DNA of 64,000 bases from Acorus gramineus (GCA_030737835.1 CM060850.1:5586015-5650014); one strand, 5' to 3'. Counted from the first letter of the stretch, positions 37,501-51,100 are shown. Notes: a model not told the origin generated them from the sequence alone. Numbers and translations: made by a program.

Positions 37501-40133
37501 ATGCAGTTACAAGTATGAAATACAGACATTAAATTACATCTCCTAATCAAACATCAATAAACATTAATGGTCATAATACTGCAATGTTGTAAACTCTCCT
37601 GCATTCCCTAGTGATTGACTTGATAAAAATAGATATGTCAGGAGATGTATAGTTCAAAACTCACTACAAGATTGTTCTAACTACGCATGTGAAATCTCTA
37701 ATTGAGCATTTGAGTATATGCTCTAATAGTGAAAATATGAAAAAGGTATACTTTCAATTCATTCGAGTAAGTATTTCATTTTTTTCTTTGTGAAAGCATG
37801 TACTCCATCAGACAAATATATACATCCAAAAGAAATTCAAAACTTATTAGGACTGCAAATGTAACTGTAGTAATAATATGTGTCATATTTTCCAAATAAA
37901 AATCAAGTCACTTTCATTGTTAGCATTTTATGGTTGGGTGTTTACGAGGCTTTTGTGGTGATCCTAATATATATGCTTCAGGTGGTTACGGATGATTTAT
38001 CACAAGAGCCCTATTAACATCATATACTCACATTAACAATGTATATAGCTCATTAAAAAAATTTCACATTTTCTACAAATGGGTTCATGCAATTTGTTGA
38101 AATATATACTTTATTTTTTTATAAAAAAAAAAAAAAACATATATCTCATTAGATGAAAGAAATTATTAAAAAAAATAATAATTAAAACATGTGTAAACTA
38201 AAATTAGAGCTAGAAAAGGGACTGTATGTAACATTTTCCTCATCATAATATTCCAATGGACTATTTAAATATCAATATGCGCGCGCTGATACACCACGCC
38301 GCAATATCAAACCTCATATATGTAATCTCTAATAGTGTGTACGTAGATCTATAATTACATAAAGAATAAAAACACATGCATTCAATTCATTCTAAATATA
38401 TATTTCACTTCTATAAAACAATAGAATGTATTTCATTAGACAAGTATAGTACACTTCACAAAATTTAAAAATGTGTTCAGTCTGCCAAATTGACTACAAG
38501 ATGATTGAATGTAATGTTCTCCTATCAATATTGAATTAAAGCCAATCGATCCACAGATCTAAAATGCAGCATCTGATGATAAAAGAAAAACCATGTTTCC
38601 TATGCTAAGCTAAACCTTCATATACTACACTGCTCATTTAATAAACCAGCCAAGGAATATCAAGGTATTTTGTCAAGAGTCATGATACCAGACCCTAAAA
38701 TATAAGTCTCACTCACAAACCACATGAGGTGTCATCATCTCATTTGTTGACTGGTTGACTTTTCAAAAAAGATAAAATGTCAAAATACAAATCTACCCTT
38801 CATTAAAAATCTTTCTCATTAACCCAAATCCTCCTTTTTTCTCTAATCAGTTACTAATTTTCCACGGTTACACTAAAATTTATGTATTACAAAATTTGAA
38901 TTTTGAAATCCTTACCTAGTAACTGAATTTTCTATTTCAGTTACATCCAAATCTTATCTAAATTACACCAAAATTTACCTAAATTATTTTTTTGTTAAAA
39001 TCCTTCAAACAGCTACTCTTTTTTCTAAAAACAATACATTTTTATTATATATATATATATTTAAAGAATGTTATTAACTAAACATTATAACATTTGATAA
39101 ACATCTTTTCAATTTAAATAAATAAACCATCTCTGAAAATGCAAATACATTTCTTAAATGTTTATGTCATTTACAACTATTTGTTATATTTACATAAACA
39201 TTATTACATTTACATAAATGTAACATAACAGTTACATTTACATAACTATTTTGTATTTCATACAATGTTTAAACAATTTTAAAATAGATCCTCTCTTCAA
39301 CAGTCAGTTACCTTTTATGAAAAATATTAAACACCATTTTTGTTGTGAGTTACATTTAACAAATATTACATGAACTGTTTGATTCATTTTTATAAAAACT
39401 GTTAAATTTACATAAATGTAACATAACAATTACATTTACCTAAATGTTTTATATTCCATGCAATTTGTATGTAATTGACTGTTACATTTATGAATGTAAC
39501 AAATATAAATCAATACATACATGCAGTTGACTGTTGCATTTATGAATGTAACAAAAATAACATAGATTTAAAAAATGACTATTTACATTGTCAACAATAC
39601 AGCAGTAGCATCAAACAAACCACTCATATATAAAATGTAACATTATCAAATGTTATATTTAGATATTGAGATAAAAACAAATCAAACCGTGAAAAATAAC
39701 ATTCAATCCATGAAAAAATTCGTGTTCAAACATTTAAAACAAAAGGCAAAACACAATTCGATTACGAATTCAATAATGTCAAACCTGATCTCAGAGACAT
39801 TGAGGTGAGATCCAAATTAAAAAAAAAAAAAAAAACGATTTCTTACCTTCCAAGACCTTAAAAATAAAATTTTCGATCTGCTCCCATGTGTTCTTCATAA
39901 ACAAAATCAGTTCCGAAATTCAAACATCGATTAATATTGCTGCATGATTTTCAGAATCAATTAATGGTGAACAAATACATGATTTTCAGAATTAAATGAT
40001 ACTCCACGATCATATAGAATACATATTGAGGTAGTTATCAAGTAAATGGTATAATAGACAATGTTCTATTACCATATCATGGGGCCTGGTTTGGGGCCTG
40101 TGAAGTTGGGGCCTGAGAATCATTATTGTTTTG
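37501..40133. other. AT-rich spacer downstream of the KUP12-like gene
   Basis: No coding region. From about 39170 to 39560 the self-complementary words TTACATTTAYRNAATGTAAC and CATTTACATAAATGTAAC recur many times. The part next to 40134 is probably the transporter's 3' untranslated region. Confidence 0.5.
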
Positions 40134-43100
40134 TCAAACCATATAAGTCATACCAACCTGGATGATATTCATGTGAGGCACGCTCATGTTCGCAGGCCCC
40201 GCTCGACAGTTCCTCCTCAAGAATGCGTAGAAATAGTTGATGAAGAGCTTCTTCAGAAACCAAGACTCCTTTCTCGCCCTCACGTCCCCATGCGCCAATA
40301 AATATGTGAACCCTGAATCCATTGCTTCCCGGAGATCTGAAAGCTCATATTCTAAACTTGGATCTTCATCTCCCAACATGATATTAGACTGAGCAGTTGA
40401 CATGGCTCCAACCCTGGTTTGTTGGTCCATTAGTAGAGGAACACGGAGCTCATCAACATTACTAGAGCTCGGTCCCAACTCATTCTCAAAATGCATCTCG
40501 AGCGCGCTGTTCTCCAAAGCTAAATCATGAGCTTCCATTCTCAAGAACTTCTCAAGACTCTCCACGAGGAGCCGCTCGAATGCATGATGGTCCTCCTTTC
40601 GTATGTCCTTGTATCCATAACGCGCTATGCAACGGAACATGTGGTAGTCCTTCGGACACACCCTCCGGAAGAGAAACCTTTCCTCTTGGGGGACGACGGG
40701 GATGGGCACATACTTGATGCACACGAACACGATCGTTGAATGGATTGCAGGAAGGTTTACCAAGAACTGGCCGAAAATGGAGGGAATGCCTTGGACAAGC
40801 TCGTTGTAGAGTAGACCAATGCCTGGAACTCTGACTGTGCCAAGGTTCGAGCCAAGGTCGAGCATGAAGTCCATAGAGATTTTTTCACGGATCTCGCTCT
40901 GGTACTTGAGCACGCTCCCATAGTTCCAAGTGTACATGATGCAGAGGAAGCAGGAGGCGAAGGCAAGTGGGAGCCATCCGCCCTCCAAGACTTTGGTTAG
41001 GACCGCGAATAGATAGATGAGCTCGATTGTACCGAATATGGCGGGGAAGGACAGGGCGAAGAAGAGGTTGGTTTGCCATATGAGAAGCATAACAAGTGTC
41101 ACTAGTGTGGTACTTACCAGCATCACGCCGACCTCCGCGATGCCTATTAAGAAGTGAACTTAATTGGTATCAAGAACCAAAACAATGTGTTGTTTGTCAC
41201 ACATGCTCATCAAACAGCAATCGAAATTTTATTGGAGACAATACATTTTGGACATTTCAATTATTATGCATAAATTTAAAAAGGAAAGTGGCCTTTTTGA
41301 GGAACATTATGGCCAAACTCACTAAAGCCTCATTTGGGATCAATTATCAAACTGATTCTATTTCTGCAAAATCAAATTCCAGATAATAGATTCCAATTTT
41401 TTTTAAAACTCACATTTGGTTTAGTGTTAAAATTCATCAAAACAGCTTTTATGGGGAAGCTGGTTGAGAACGGTGTTATGAAAAAACTAGTTGGTAGCAG
41501 CATTTATGAAAAAACTATTTTTGATAATTGGTTCCAAATGTGTGGAATTCAGTTGTCAATCAATGTACCAAGTATGAGTCGAAAATAAATGAATTGATTC
41601 TATGGAATGTTGAAGCATTAATAAAACGAGGTCAGCGATGTAGTAAATGGTGATCTTTTCATGACAAATACAGTGGGAGTATACTTACCATATGCATTGG
41701 CTATGTCGGTGGTGTTTCTGAATGTGGCAACGATGATAATGCACATAATCATCAGGAACCAGTTGATAACAGGGATGTAGATCTGTCCCATGGACCTCCT
41801 TGAGGTATGAATTATCTTCAGCCTCGGGAAGCAACCCAGAGCCATGGATTGCTTAACGCATGAAAAAGTAGCTGAGATCATGGCTTGGCTAGCAATCACT
41901 GCAGCAAGTGTGGCTATGACGAAGACCGGCCAGAAAAGGACCTCTATTCCAAAAAAAATTTGGAAATGGTTAGAAACAGCAATAGCAAAGAGATTTAGGA
42001 CCCCGTTTGGAACCAATTGTCAAATTGATTCTACAAAATCAGTTTTCAGATAATCGATTCCAAACATGTTTTTTAAAACTTTAGCTTTTGGCTTCAATTT
42101 TTTACTATTATGTGTAAGATAAATAAAAATCTCTTCCAAAAAAGCTAGTTGAGAGTAGCTTTCATAAAAAAAAATATTTTTTAAAATTGGTTCCAAAAGG
42201 GGCCTGATGATTAACCCAGACAAGGTACAGGTCCACAAAACATATAGAGATGATGGAATAAATGGATGAGAGGCATATGAACTTCAAACTTCCTTGGAAG
42301 AAGAATCGAGTGTTTCCTCAATTTGATAAGAAGCAATGGCAGAAGGCTTACCAGGAACAGAATCATAAAATATTCTTTCTACTGAAGCTGGGTTCTTCAT
42401 GAGAAATGCAGCTTGGCCCATATAAGCCAAAAAAAGGCAGGGAAACACCATGGATGTAAAGGCAATCTGCTAACACTCATAATGAGGAAGCCACACAGTT
42501 GAATATGTTATTGGATGAAAAGAAATAAGAGAATAAACTGCAGGAGACATGAAGGATTTACTTGTATAGATAGTACAGAGAAATGGCCTAGATCTGCAAA
42601 CATAGCTTCAGCTCCTATACATATTAAGCAACAAAGATACTACTTAGAGAGCTGTCAAAGAAATATGAACTCGAAAAAGATTTCCTTGATATAAGATATC
42701 AAACAAGAAAGTTGATAAAATTAGAGAATTCTGACAAATTTTGCTCAACACAGACAGTAGCATTTGATATAATGAAAGGACAGGCAGAGCCATGGAATGA
42801 CAGATACTCAACTCTATTACAGTATAATACATAAAAGCAAATGGTGGCACCCAATGATGGTGGAAACCAAAATAAAAGAAAAGATAAAACAGACCGGAGA
42901 AGCAAGTAATCAATGAAAATGTGATCACATGACAAATGAGAAGACATTATAAGAATACAAATTGAAATGGATCTCTGCTGATTACAGTATACATGGATAT
43001 ACATCACCAGTCATAACATATAATTTTTTTAAAAGATACAATTACATACTGTGCATGATTTATTGAATAAATTGTGTAACAAAATCATGTTATTCACCAA

Positions 43101-46100
43101 GATAAAATAAAATCATGTTAATATGAAATGATACACATACACAAAATCAACATCCCAACTATAGTTGGGTTTCATGAAGTTATTCCCGAATGCTCACGAG
43201 GCAACACATATGACCTGTCATTTACCCAACATCAAACTTCCTTAGACTTTGGCAATATCCAAAAACTCCAATAATCTAGAGTTACAACCGTACTGCGCTC
43301 CTGACAACAAAGATCTAGATATGCGCTCCTCTGCAATGAAACAGAATCAAATATGCCAGTTCAAAGGGATTTTTTTATTTTATTTTGGGCAACATCCAAA
43401 AACACTCTAATAGTCTAGAGTTACAACCATACTGCACAAAGAAACTCTCATACCTATTAATGGTCACAGCCATTTTGTCTGGGTTCTTAAGCTATCAACT
43501 AGTACACTTAACCAACTGCTTCCCACGTATTGTTGCCTCTGTTGGAAGCTCTTCCCATTTCTTGTAAGCCAAATTCTAAGGCATGCAGTATCAACTAGAT
43601 GAATTTTCCTTTTCTGCATCTTTCACCCTTTCTATACATTGTGGAAGAACCCATATTGGATTCATCATTCTGAACTCCAGTTTTATGCCTAACACACACA
43701 AACCCCAAAGTCCCAAACCCCCACCCCCCTTCCCCCTCAACACCCCCCCCCCCAAAAAAAAAAAAGTCCAGCTTTTTCCACACTTCGCTGCTGAAAAGAC
43801 AGCCAATCATGAAGTGGCCTATTGTCTGAACCTATTTGTTGCACAGTTCACGTTAAACATTCCCATATTGAGCCCATTTCTCACTTTTTTTTCTTTGATT
43901 GAGGCTTTAATCAAAATAGACCAGCCACACGAAAGTTCGGCCCTTAATGGAGACATAACTCCCTTATTTCCTTGTATTTCCATGGCTATCGCAAGCTATT
44001 TATCCATCCCCTTCTTGATTCTCAATTGGATCTGAATAAAAGGATTTGACAATGTAACTTCCCTCTTCAAGTTCAAGCTAACCAGGGCCTCCTTTTCCAT
44101 GTGAATCTGGCTTCTTGTAACTCGTCTTCTCATCTGTAAGGTTCCTTCTAAGTCTTGGGCACCGAACCACCTCACGTACAAGAATGTGGGTAGGACTTTG
44201 TCATTCTTACTAATTAACACCCTGAATGACCGTGAGCATGCCTAAGGTAACATCTCCCACAGCATCCAACTGTCCAGAAAACCATATGTTGGCCCCATTT
44301 CCCACATAAAATATATTTTCCCCCAAATATTTCTCAACCACAATCAAAATGCCTCCACATCACTGATAGCTTACAAGTAGTTCTTGGAGTGATTTCCATC
44401 TCTTTGCACACATCATAATAACCAGACTTTATGTCCCTAGCCCATATATAACATTTGGCTCAGATCAGTCACCATAGCCATTATCCTAGCAGTGCATGAT
44501 GAATAATTCTACGTTGAAGAACCCACATTATGATGGGACTGGATCCTGTGACATGCCACAAGGAAGCTCCCCTGCGGCCTGCCTAGTGCCACAAATGATC
44601 CCATCCCCATTCTAACACATCCCCTTTTACAACAGATCACCTCCCAGCTGATAAGATGTTTTGGGAGGAGTTTAATAATGTTTTATTTCTTTCCTACTTA
44701 ATATTTTGTACGGAGATCCCTAATCTCTTTTTTTGTTCGGGGGCATCTTTCTATAATAAGATGGCTCCAACATTTCCTGGAAGAAGAAAAAATGTTCTAT
44801 CTCCTGTCCTTTTCTCCACCCTACAAGAATATCCTTTCAATTGCTTAAAGTTTGTTGAACACCCATGTTGGAAGTAAGAAGACAGACATGAAGAAGAGTT
44901 GCAGAGTGGACAGCTCTGATTAGAGTAGAGTCAACCTACCTCCTAAGCTGAGAGCTTTCCCTTTCCAGCCAGTGAGCGTCAAATCCCCAAAAGTTTCCAT
45001 TATTTTTTGGTCAACAAAAGTGCCCTCATGTCAATAAAATGGCTTGCAGAATATTAAAATGATTAATTAATCAATGTGAGATATTGGTCCTCATTGGATG
45101 TAAGAAACACAATGAACCAGGTAAGAATCTGAATGCCAAATATGGGATCTAGATCCATGTTGAAGGACAGAAAAATTTAAAAAAATTGAAAGTGTTTGTA
45201 TCTCCTTTATCTGTCAATGTAGTGAATTTGAACATTCAAATCATGGAATCCACGCTAAGCTTGAGGAGAAAAGAACAAGTAAAATGACTGTATATGAAAA
45301 ATAGTCATAACACTAAAAATCAAGATGGCGGACATTTTTCATAAAATGAAAGTTAAACATCAAAGAAAAGTTTCAGCACTGTGATTCGTACTCATATTCA
45401 TGCACATGACAGAAAACAAATATTCCCCAAAGATATCTAGTTCTAGAGAATTGCTAAATAGGAACTTAAAATAGAAAACTGTAATGTCTAAGTGCAAGTA
45501 TATTCCCGTTAAGAAACTATGAATGCCCAGTTGATAGCACAGACATACAAATTTCAAGCCAAATATTAAAAGATGTAAACTTAGCCAAACAGCATGAGGT
45601 TAGATAACCTGTAATGCACAAAACACAACCACCAAGAGCAGACCATGCTTTCCTGTTGTTCTTATTGAAGAAAAAATAGATATAAGCTGGATTGAATCCT
45701 CGCAGGACACTAATGTCATACTTAATTATGTTGTATATTCCAATTGAACCCAAACTGAAGAACCAAAGTGCCAGAGCAGGAGCAAACAAGAAACCAACTT
45801 TGCCAGTTCCGAATCTCTGAATGCTGAATAACCCCACAAGAATGACAATGGACACAAGTACCACATGGTCTGCAACCAAAATTTATATCAATCATATCTT
45901 AAACAAGAATATGGATAATAGTATTTTTAGAAGATATAGACAACATTAATCATCAAGAGTAGTATGGACATCCCATATAAGAACTCAGTTAATCACCTGA
46001 ATTAAATCCGGGGATTGAACCCTGAAGACCACTCACAGCAGACATCACTAGAGCAATAAAAAAAATCATCATGAACACTGAGCAGTTTAATCATTAATTT

Positions 46101-49100
46101 TAAGAGAAAATACTGAATAATATCATAAAAAGATGATACCTGACATTGCTGGAGTAAGAATGCCATCTCCAATTACCATGGACGTCCCCATCAACACCAG
46201 AAGCAACAAAAGGGTTTTCAAGGAAGATTTTTGTTCCAAGTTTTCTTTTATATTTAATGCCCGTTCTAACTCAGGAGTGGGCAGCTTGAGCTTATAACTT
46301 GAAATATGCTCATCAGCACGTTGCTGATTCGGCAAAAGATTAACTTTTGCGTATCGGCAAATCAATGAATACAGAGCAAAGGTGCCTCCTGCAGCCAAAA
46401 TTATAAAGTTTGAGGATTTAATAGATTTTGAAGAATTGCAAGAATAGGCACCATCTGGGAAGACAGTCTGAGCAGTAGCTTAAATCCATACCTTCACCAT
46501 TGTCATTGGCTTTGAGCACAACAAAAACATACTTTGCAAAAGGAATGAGTGCAATAGTGTACATCACTAAAGATAAGGCTCCAAGCACTTCAATTTCTGA
46601 TTGACTAGGAACCTTGCTGAATACATCACTGAAGACATACAAAGGACTCGTGCCCATGTCACCATAGACTACACCAAGAGTTTGAAATGCCATTGCAAGT
46701 GTATTCCAAATAGAGAGGTCCTGGCGGTTCAAAGATTAAACAAGAGTCATTAGTGTTCCAAGTACATAAGCTCTTCCAATGAGGAAACAATAGCCACACT
46801 GCAATTAAAAATACTTGAGATTATCAAGCAATGAATCAATGATGATACAGATTTGAAAAGCAAAAAAATTGCATTTCTGATCGATTTGATACCATAAATG
46901 ACTAATGTAATTTGGCCAGATTTTTATCTAACAATTTAGAACAAATTATGCCCATCTGTTCATCTCAACCAGCAATTAATCATAATTTTTTAACATTATA
47001 TCTATTTATGATGCATGATATGTCGATATATCTCTGGAAAGTTCCTAATTATTATTCCATCATATGCTTTAGATAAGAAATGTTGTATTGATGAAAATAA
47101 TAACTTGATAAAAAGTAGTAAAGAAGAAAGTAATATGCAGATAAGTGAAGAGAATACAAATAGAAAGTAAATTAGATACATATTGTGTGTGATTTGTTAT
47201 GTCTAAAGATTAAGATTACTAGTGCCCAACAATTAACTAGAGGATCAAGCTGAAGCTGACGGTTGAAGAGGATCATGTACCCCTACTTGGAGGCAAATAT
47301 CTTTCACCATCCTCCATCCTCTTCTCTGAAGATTTTCTTGAGTGAGGTCTATTTTGAATTTAAACCGTCATTCCAATTCTTTCAATCACATGGTATGATG
47401 ATGGCCTATAATCATTAGCAAGGGTCCCTTTGCAAGTACACAACTTTGATTTAGAGTAAGCTAGCACATGTATGTTTCCTCCTGTTTCCAGGTTAATATA
47501 AATTGGTGACACTGATGTTTCCCCCCAAAAAAATGTAACCCAGCTCATGGCTTATGTAAGAAGACTCATTACAACATGTATAATTGAACTTTCAATTCTT
47601 GAAACATGAAATGGCCCTGTAACTTCGGGAAAAGGGGGGCTCTCCTATCACAATTAGGAAAGCGGCACATACCAGGGGGAAGCGACTGTTTATGTAAAAC
47701 ACGAGACTCGTGCAAGAATGACCAACAGAACTTTTGTATCAACTTTGATGAAATGAACAAGGGAAAGATGATATATCTAGTTACTAGGTCTGCATATCAA
47801 AATATTGGTCATGAATCAGAGTTGCTAGTCCCAGAAGAAAAAAAAAATACTGGTTGGCAATGTTAAGCTCTTTGTCAATTGCTTGATGTTCCCTAGAAAC
47901 AGATAAGGCCTGACATATTAATTATTTTTAAAAGAACATGGAGAGACAAAAAGGACAGCATTTTAGAGGAAGCAACACCTATCCTGATGGTAGGACACTT
48001 AATCTGAAGACTAGAGCAAACAACAACAACAAAGTCTTTATGTCAAAAATTTGAGGTCTGCTACATGAATCTTGTTCCATCGTTCAACTCTATTATGGGT
48101 CATGTCTTCCGAAACATGTACAGTCAACATGACCTTCCTTACTATCGCCATCCACATTTATTTTGGCCTACCCAATGCCTTTGGGGCCCTTTAAACGACA
48201 ACGATATCACTCCTAACTGGTGCACCACTTGGTCTCTGTCATACGTCCAAACTATCTCAAATGATTTTTCATTATCTTATCTTCTACTAAAACAACTGCT
48301 AATTTTTCTCAAATATACTCACTGCTTATTCTATATTTTCTTACATCTGTCACTTATTCATCTCAACATTCTCATCTCAGCTACACTCATATTCCGAGCA
48401 TATTATTTCTTAATTACTCAATATTCAAACACATAAAACAATACTAGCTTTATAGCTATCTTATAGGAATTTTCTTTTTGTTGCATGGGTATTTTACAGT
48501 TGCATAGCATTCCAGCTGCACTTCACCACTTTAACCGTCCTGTTTTGATCTTATGAATGGCGTCTTTTTCAAACTTCAGTTTCTTCATAAATAGCAGATA
48601 CCAAATTCTAGCAAATTTGGTTTGGAATTCATCAAATTTAGAGCCTTTTTGTTTTAAGATAAATGTACATAGAAAGTTATTTATGCTTTGTAACGAAAAA
48701 TACCGCCTTGGAATCCATTAAGAGCCATGGACTTGGGTAGGATCTAATAATCTAACCCTTCGTTTGGGGTGGAGCATAAAGGATGGATAGGGGAGAATAC
48801 AGTAAAATAGCCCCCAAACAGCTGTTTGTTTGACAAGAATAAACCTTGATAGCTATGCCTGGATAAGCTAGGATAAGGCCTGATAACTATTCTAAGAAAA
48901 TGGTGGAATTGCTTATCAGGGCTTATCTTTGCCAATGGATAAAAATACTCTTCTCTATCATTTTAAAAATTTTATCTAACCTAACACTCTCTCCACACAT
49001 TCCAAAAACCATCAAATCTATCATATCATACATACATCTCTCATACTTATTCCCAAACACAAATAATTTATGCAGGGGTATAGTTGTCATTTAAAAAGTC

Positions 49101-50525
49101 ATAAACTCTTATCCATCTCTTATCTACCATTTATCCTTACTTTATCCAAGGTGAACCAAACAATAAAAAGATCAATTTTACGTTTTCCAATGAGAATAAC
49201 AAAAAAGACAACCAAACAAAAATTTACCTATTCAGCATGGATTGTTATTTATCCTAGTATAGCTATCAAGGGCAAATAACCTTATGTCACACCCCAAACC
49301 GGGGGTAAGACTTCAACAACCTCATCTTGCTAAAACATAAAACATGCCTCCACATAAGGATCCCTGGCCCTTAAAGTAAAAAAATGAAGATTCATCAGTC
49401 TTTGGCTGGAATCTGATATTCATGTTTTGTTTTTCTATGAAAAGGTGGGAGAACACACCACCTGAATTTCATTGAAAACACCTAAGTACACTACAGAGAT
49501 GAGGAGGGTATTAAAAGACGACTTCATTCAATATAAAATGAAAAAAATTGGTAGACAAGGAATATTCCAAGGCAAATAAACAAAAAACAAAAAATAAAGA
49601 AGAATGAACTTTTTTTTTTACGAAATGGTAGGCTATCGCCCTCATTTTATAAAGAAGAATGAACTTAAAGAAGACAATAGCACTATTTGAGATTGATGTT
49701 AGTTTTAAGTAAAAATACTCTTGAACATTCATTTTCACTTCAAGCCAATAATGATAGGAAGCCGTTACACAATTATGATAACCCTGCATGCAGCCCCTGT
49801 TGCTAACGAGGCATATGCTTCATTACTTAGACGAAGCATGTAATTTCTTTGTTTTTTTTCATAAATAATTATACACAATTCACTGGAGTATATACTTCAT
49901 TTTTTTTATGAAGGTACTTGCATGAAGTATACAAGAAAACTAGAAACATGTTGGGATGCATGCATGAGGGACTGTCCCAATCATTATCCATTATGATATG
50001 ATTCTAATACCACTATTCAACAAAAACAAAGAATCAAATAATTCAATGAAATCACCTCCTACAATCCACAAACAAATCACACCAATGTAGAAACCACCAA
50101 AAGCATATGAATTCCATAATATACCCATAATTCAGCAACAAACAGACAAGTCCCACCAAACAATCATCACTACAATTAAATCTAATTCACCAAATCCTAA
50201 CCAATCAAACCCATCATCCTCAAAGAAATTATGCAGAAACCCACAAAAAACAAAGGGCCATTTCAAGGAGATGACAGACCTTATGGTGTTGCTTGTGAGC
50301 GTCGGCGATCCCCATAGCCTCAACGTCCAGCGAGTCAGCCCGCTTCGGCTTCTTCACGAGCCGCCTCCGCACGGACATTCCCTGCCCCTCCATATGTGTC
50401 CCCTCCCCATCCCCCTCATGACACCACGGCAAGGACTCCGAATCCACTTCGCTCCCGTCCACCCACCACGACCCGCGCCTCACCAATCCCACAGACTCCT
50501 CAATATCTTCTCCTCCCCCTTCCAT
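40134..50525 (-). CDS. KUP12: Potassium transporter, KT/HAK/KUP family, KUP12 type, 822 aa, complete
   Basis: Membrane K+ transporter (K_trans family). Coding exons on the minus strand: 50525-50280, 46720-46492, 46388-46140, 46047-45997, 45869-45609, 42614-42562, 42466-42352, 41943-41689, 41143-40134 (stop TGA). Introns are GT-AG and the exons sum to 2469 nt, giving 822 residues, close to the 827 I recall for Arabidopsis KUP12. The start is the ATG at 50525; the N-terminal exon carries the KUP12 hallmarks [10 protein letters not shown] and [18 protein letters not shown]. The family signature [14 protein letters not shown] is at residues 98-111, then [39 protein letters not shown] and [13 protein letters not shown], and the protein ends QVGMTYMV. 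The 82-residue cytosolic N-terminus is much longer than in the KUP6-like neighbour, as usual for the KUP5/7/12 side of the family. Introns 1 (3559 bp) and 5 (2994 bp) are long. Physiology of KUP12 is poorly defined in the literature. Confidence 0.95.
41321..41551. mobile_element. MITE in intron 8 of the KUP12-like gene
   Basis: Has GGGATCAATTATCAAACTGATTCT at the left and the inverse-type GATAATTGGTTCCAAAT at the right, with an internal AGCTGGTTGAGA segment. Same family as 41999-42204. Confidence 0.6.
41999..42204. mobile_element. MITE in intron 7 of the KUP12-like gene
   Basis: The left end ACCCCGTTTGGAACCAATT and the inverted right end GCCCCTTTTGGAACCAATT form an inverted repeat of about 19 bp. 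The body holds AGCTAGTTGAGAGTAGCTTT, also seen in the intron-8 copy. No coding frame. The target site is unclear. Confidence 0.7.
43590..44620 (-). pseudogene. Degraded LINE-type relic in intron 5 of the KUP12-like gene
   Basis: The minus strand shows, in order, VGNGANIWF (about 44312-44285), resembling the GNG-IRFW motif downstream of plant LINE reverse transcriptases, and [20 protein letters not shown] (about 43826-43765), resembling the zf-RVT motif E--HLF--C-FS--VW. Stops and shifts interrupt the stretch between them. It is in the same orientation as the host gene. No reverse-transcriptase core is recognisable, so this is a tentative call. Confidence 0.4.
46721..50279 (-). other. Long intron 1 of the KUP12-like gene (3559 bp)
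   Basis: Separates the N-terminal cytosolic exon from the first membrane exon (donor AAG|GTCTGT, acceptor CCAG|GAC). A repeat-like, GATAAG-rich stretch lies at 48760-49270 but clean element ends were not found. No independent gene is seen. Confidence 0.75.
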
Positions 50526-51100
50526 CACTTGGTCCAAAAGATATGATTTTGTGTGGTTTTGAAATGGTGTTTCTCAAAATCCAACAAAACCCACTTCACA
50601 GAACGGCATTACAGCAACCAGAGAACCAAAATGAGATCAATCAAAGATTGTGTTTCACATGGGTTTTCATGGAACCTCTCAAGACCCCAAAAAAAAACAC
50701 ACTTCACAGAGTCTCCGCCATTACTGGAACACTAAAGCTCGTCTGATCTGCAGAAGGATCATAAAAAGATAGAATTTTGAGTGGGGTTTCGATGAAACCT
50801 GACAAAGATCAACAAAACCCACTACACAGAATCCCGAGATATCAAACATAGAGGCGGGAGGAGGAGTTCTCGTTCTTCTTCGCGTCCGCCATGATTGGAA
50901 AACGAGAGCTTCATCGGGCATTATTTGAAAGTACAGACAGGGAACTGGTAAAGGGGGGTGAATTTACGTATCTGCCCTTCCTTGCGAAAATGGCTACGCC
51001 GTTTATCCACCGTGCGATCTGTCAGTTTTAAGAGATCGTGAGATCTGGACCGTTGTTTTGTGGATCGAATATTGACAAAGCAACGATGGCAAATCAGTCA
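50526..51100 (-). promoter_or_regulatory. 5' leader and proximal promoter of the KUP12-like gene
   Basis: The ATG at 50525 has a favourable context (G at -3 and +4). The leader region contains at least two upstream ATGs, including the 16-codon uORF at 50892-50842 and ATGGCGGAGACTCTGTGA near 50724. A possible leader intron runs from CAG|GTTTCATC (about 50801) to TTCTGCAG (about 50742). No clear TATA box was seen. Confidence 0.45.
50842..50892 (-). CDS. Upstream ORF in the KUP12-like leader, 16 codons
   Basis: The minus strand reads ATG GCG GAC GCG and so on, encoding MADAKKNENSSSRLYV and then TGA. Its ATG sits in a good context (ATCATGGCG: A at -3, G at +4), 367 bases upstream of the main start. 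If the leader begins upstream of 50892 this small frame would be met first by ribosomes. Whether it is transcribed, translated or conserved is unknown. Confidence 0.4.
   Translation of the reverse strand: MADAKKNENSSSRLYV

Noticed and set aside
44656-44877. Plus-strand frame within the KUP12 intron-5 relic
   Set aside because: No recognised motif; it is opposite the tentative LINE remains and not supported by splice sites.
50537-50537. TTG at 50537 as start of the KUP12-like protein
   Set aside because: Not an ATG; the in-frame ATG at 50525 has good context and gives a length matching the family.
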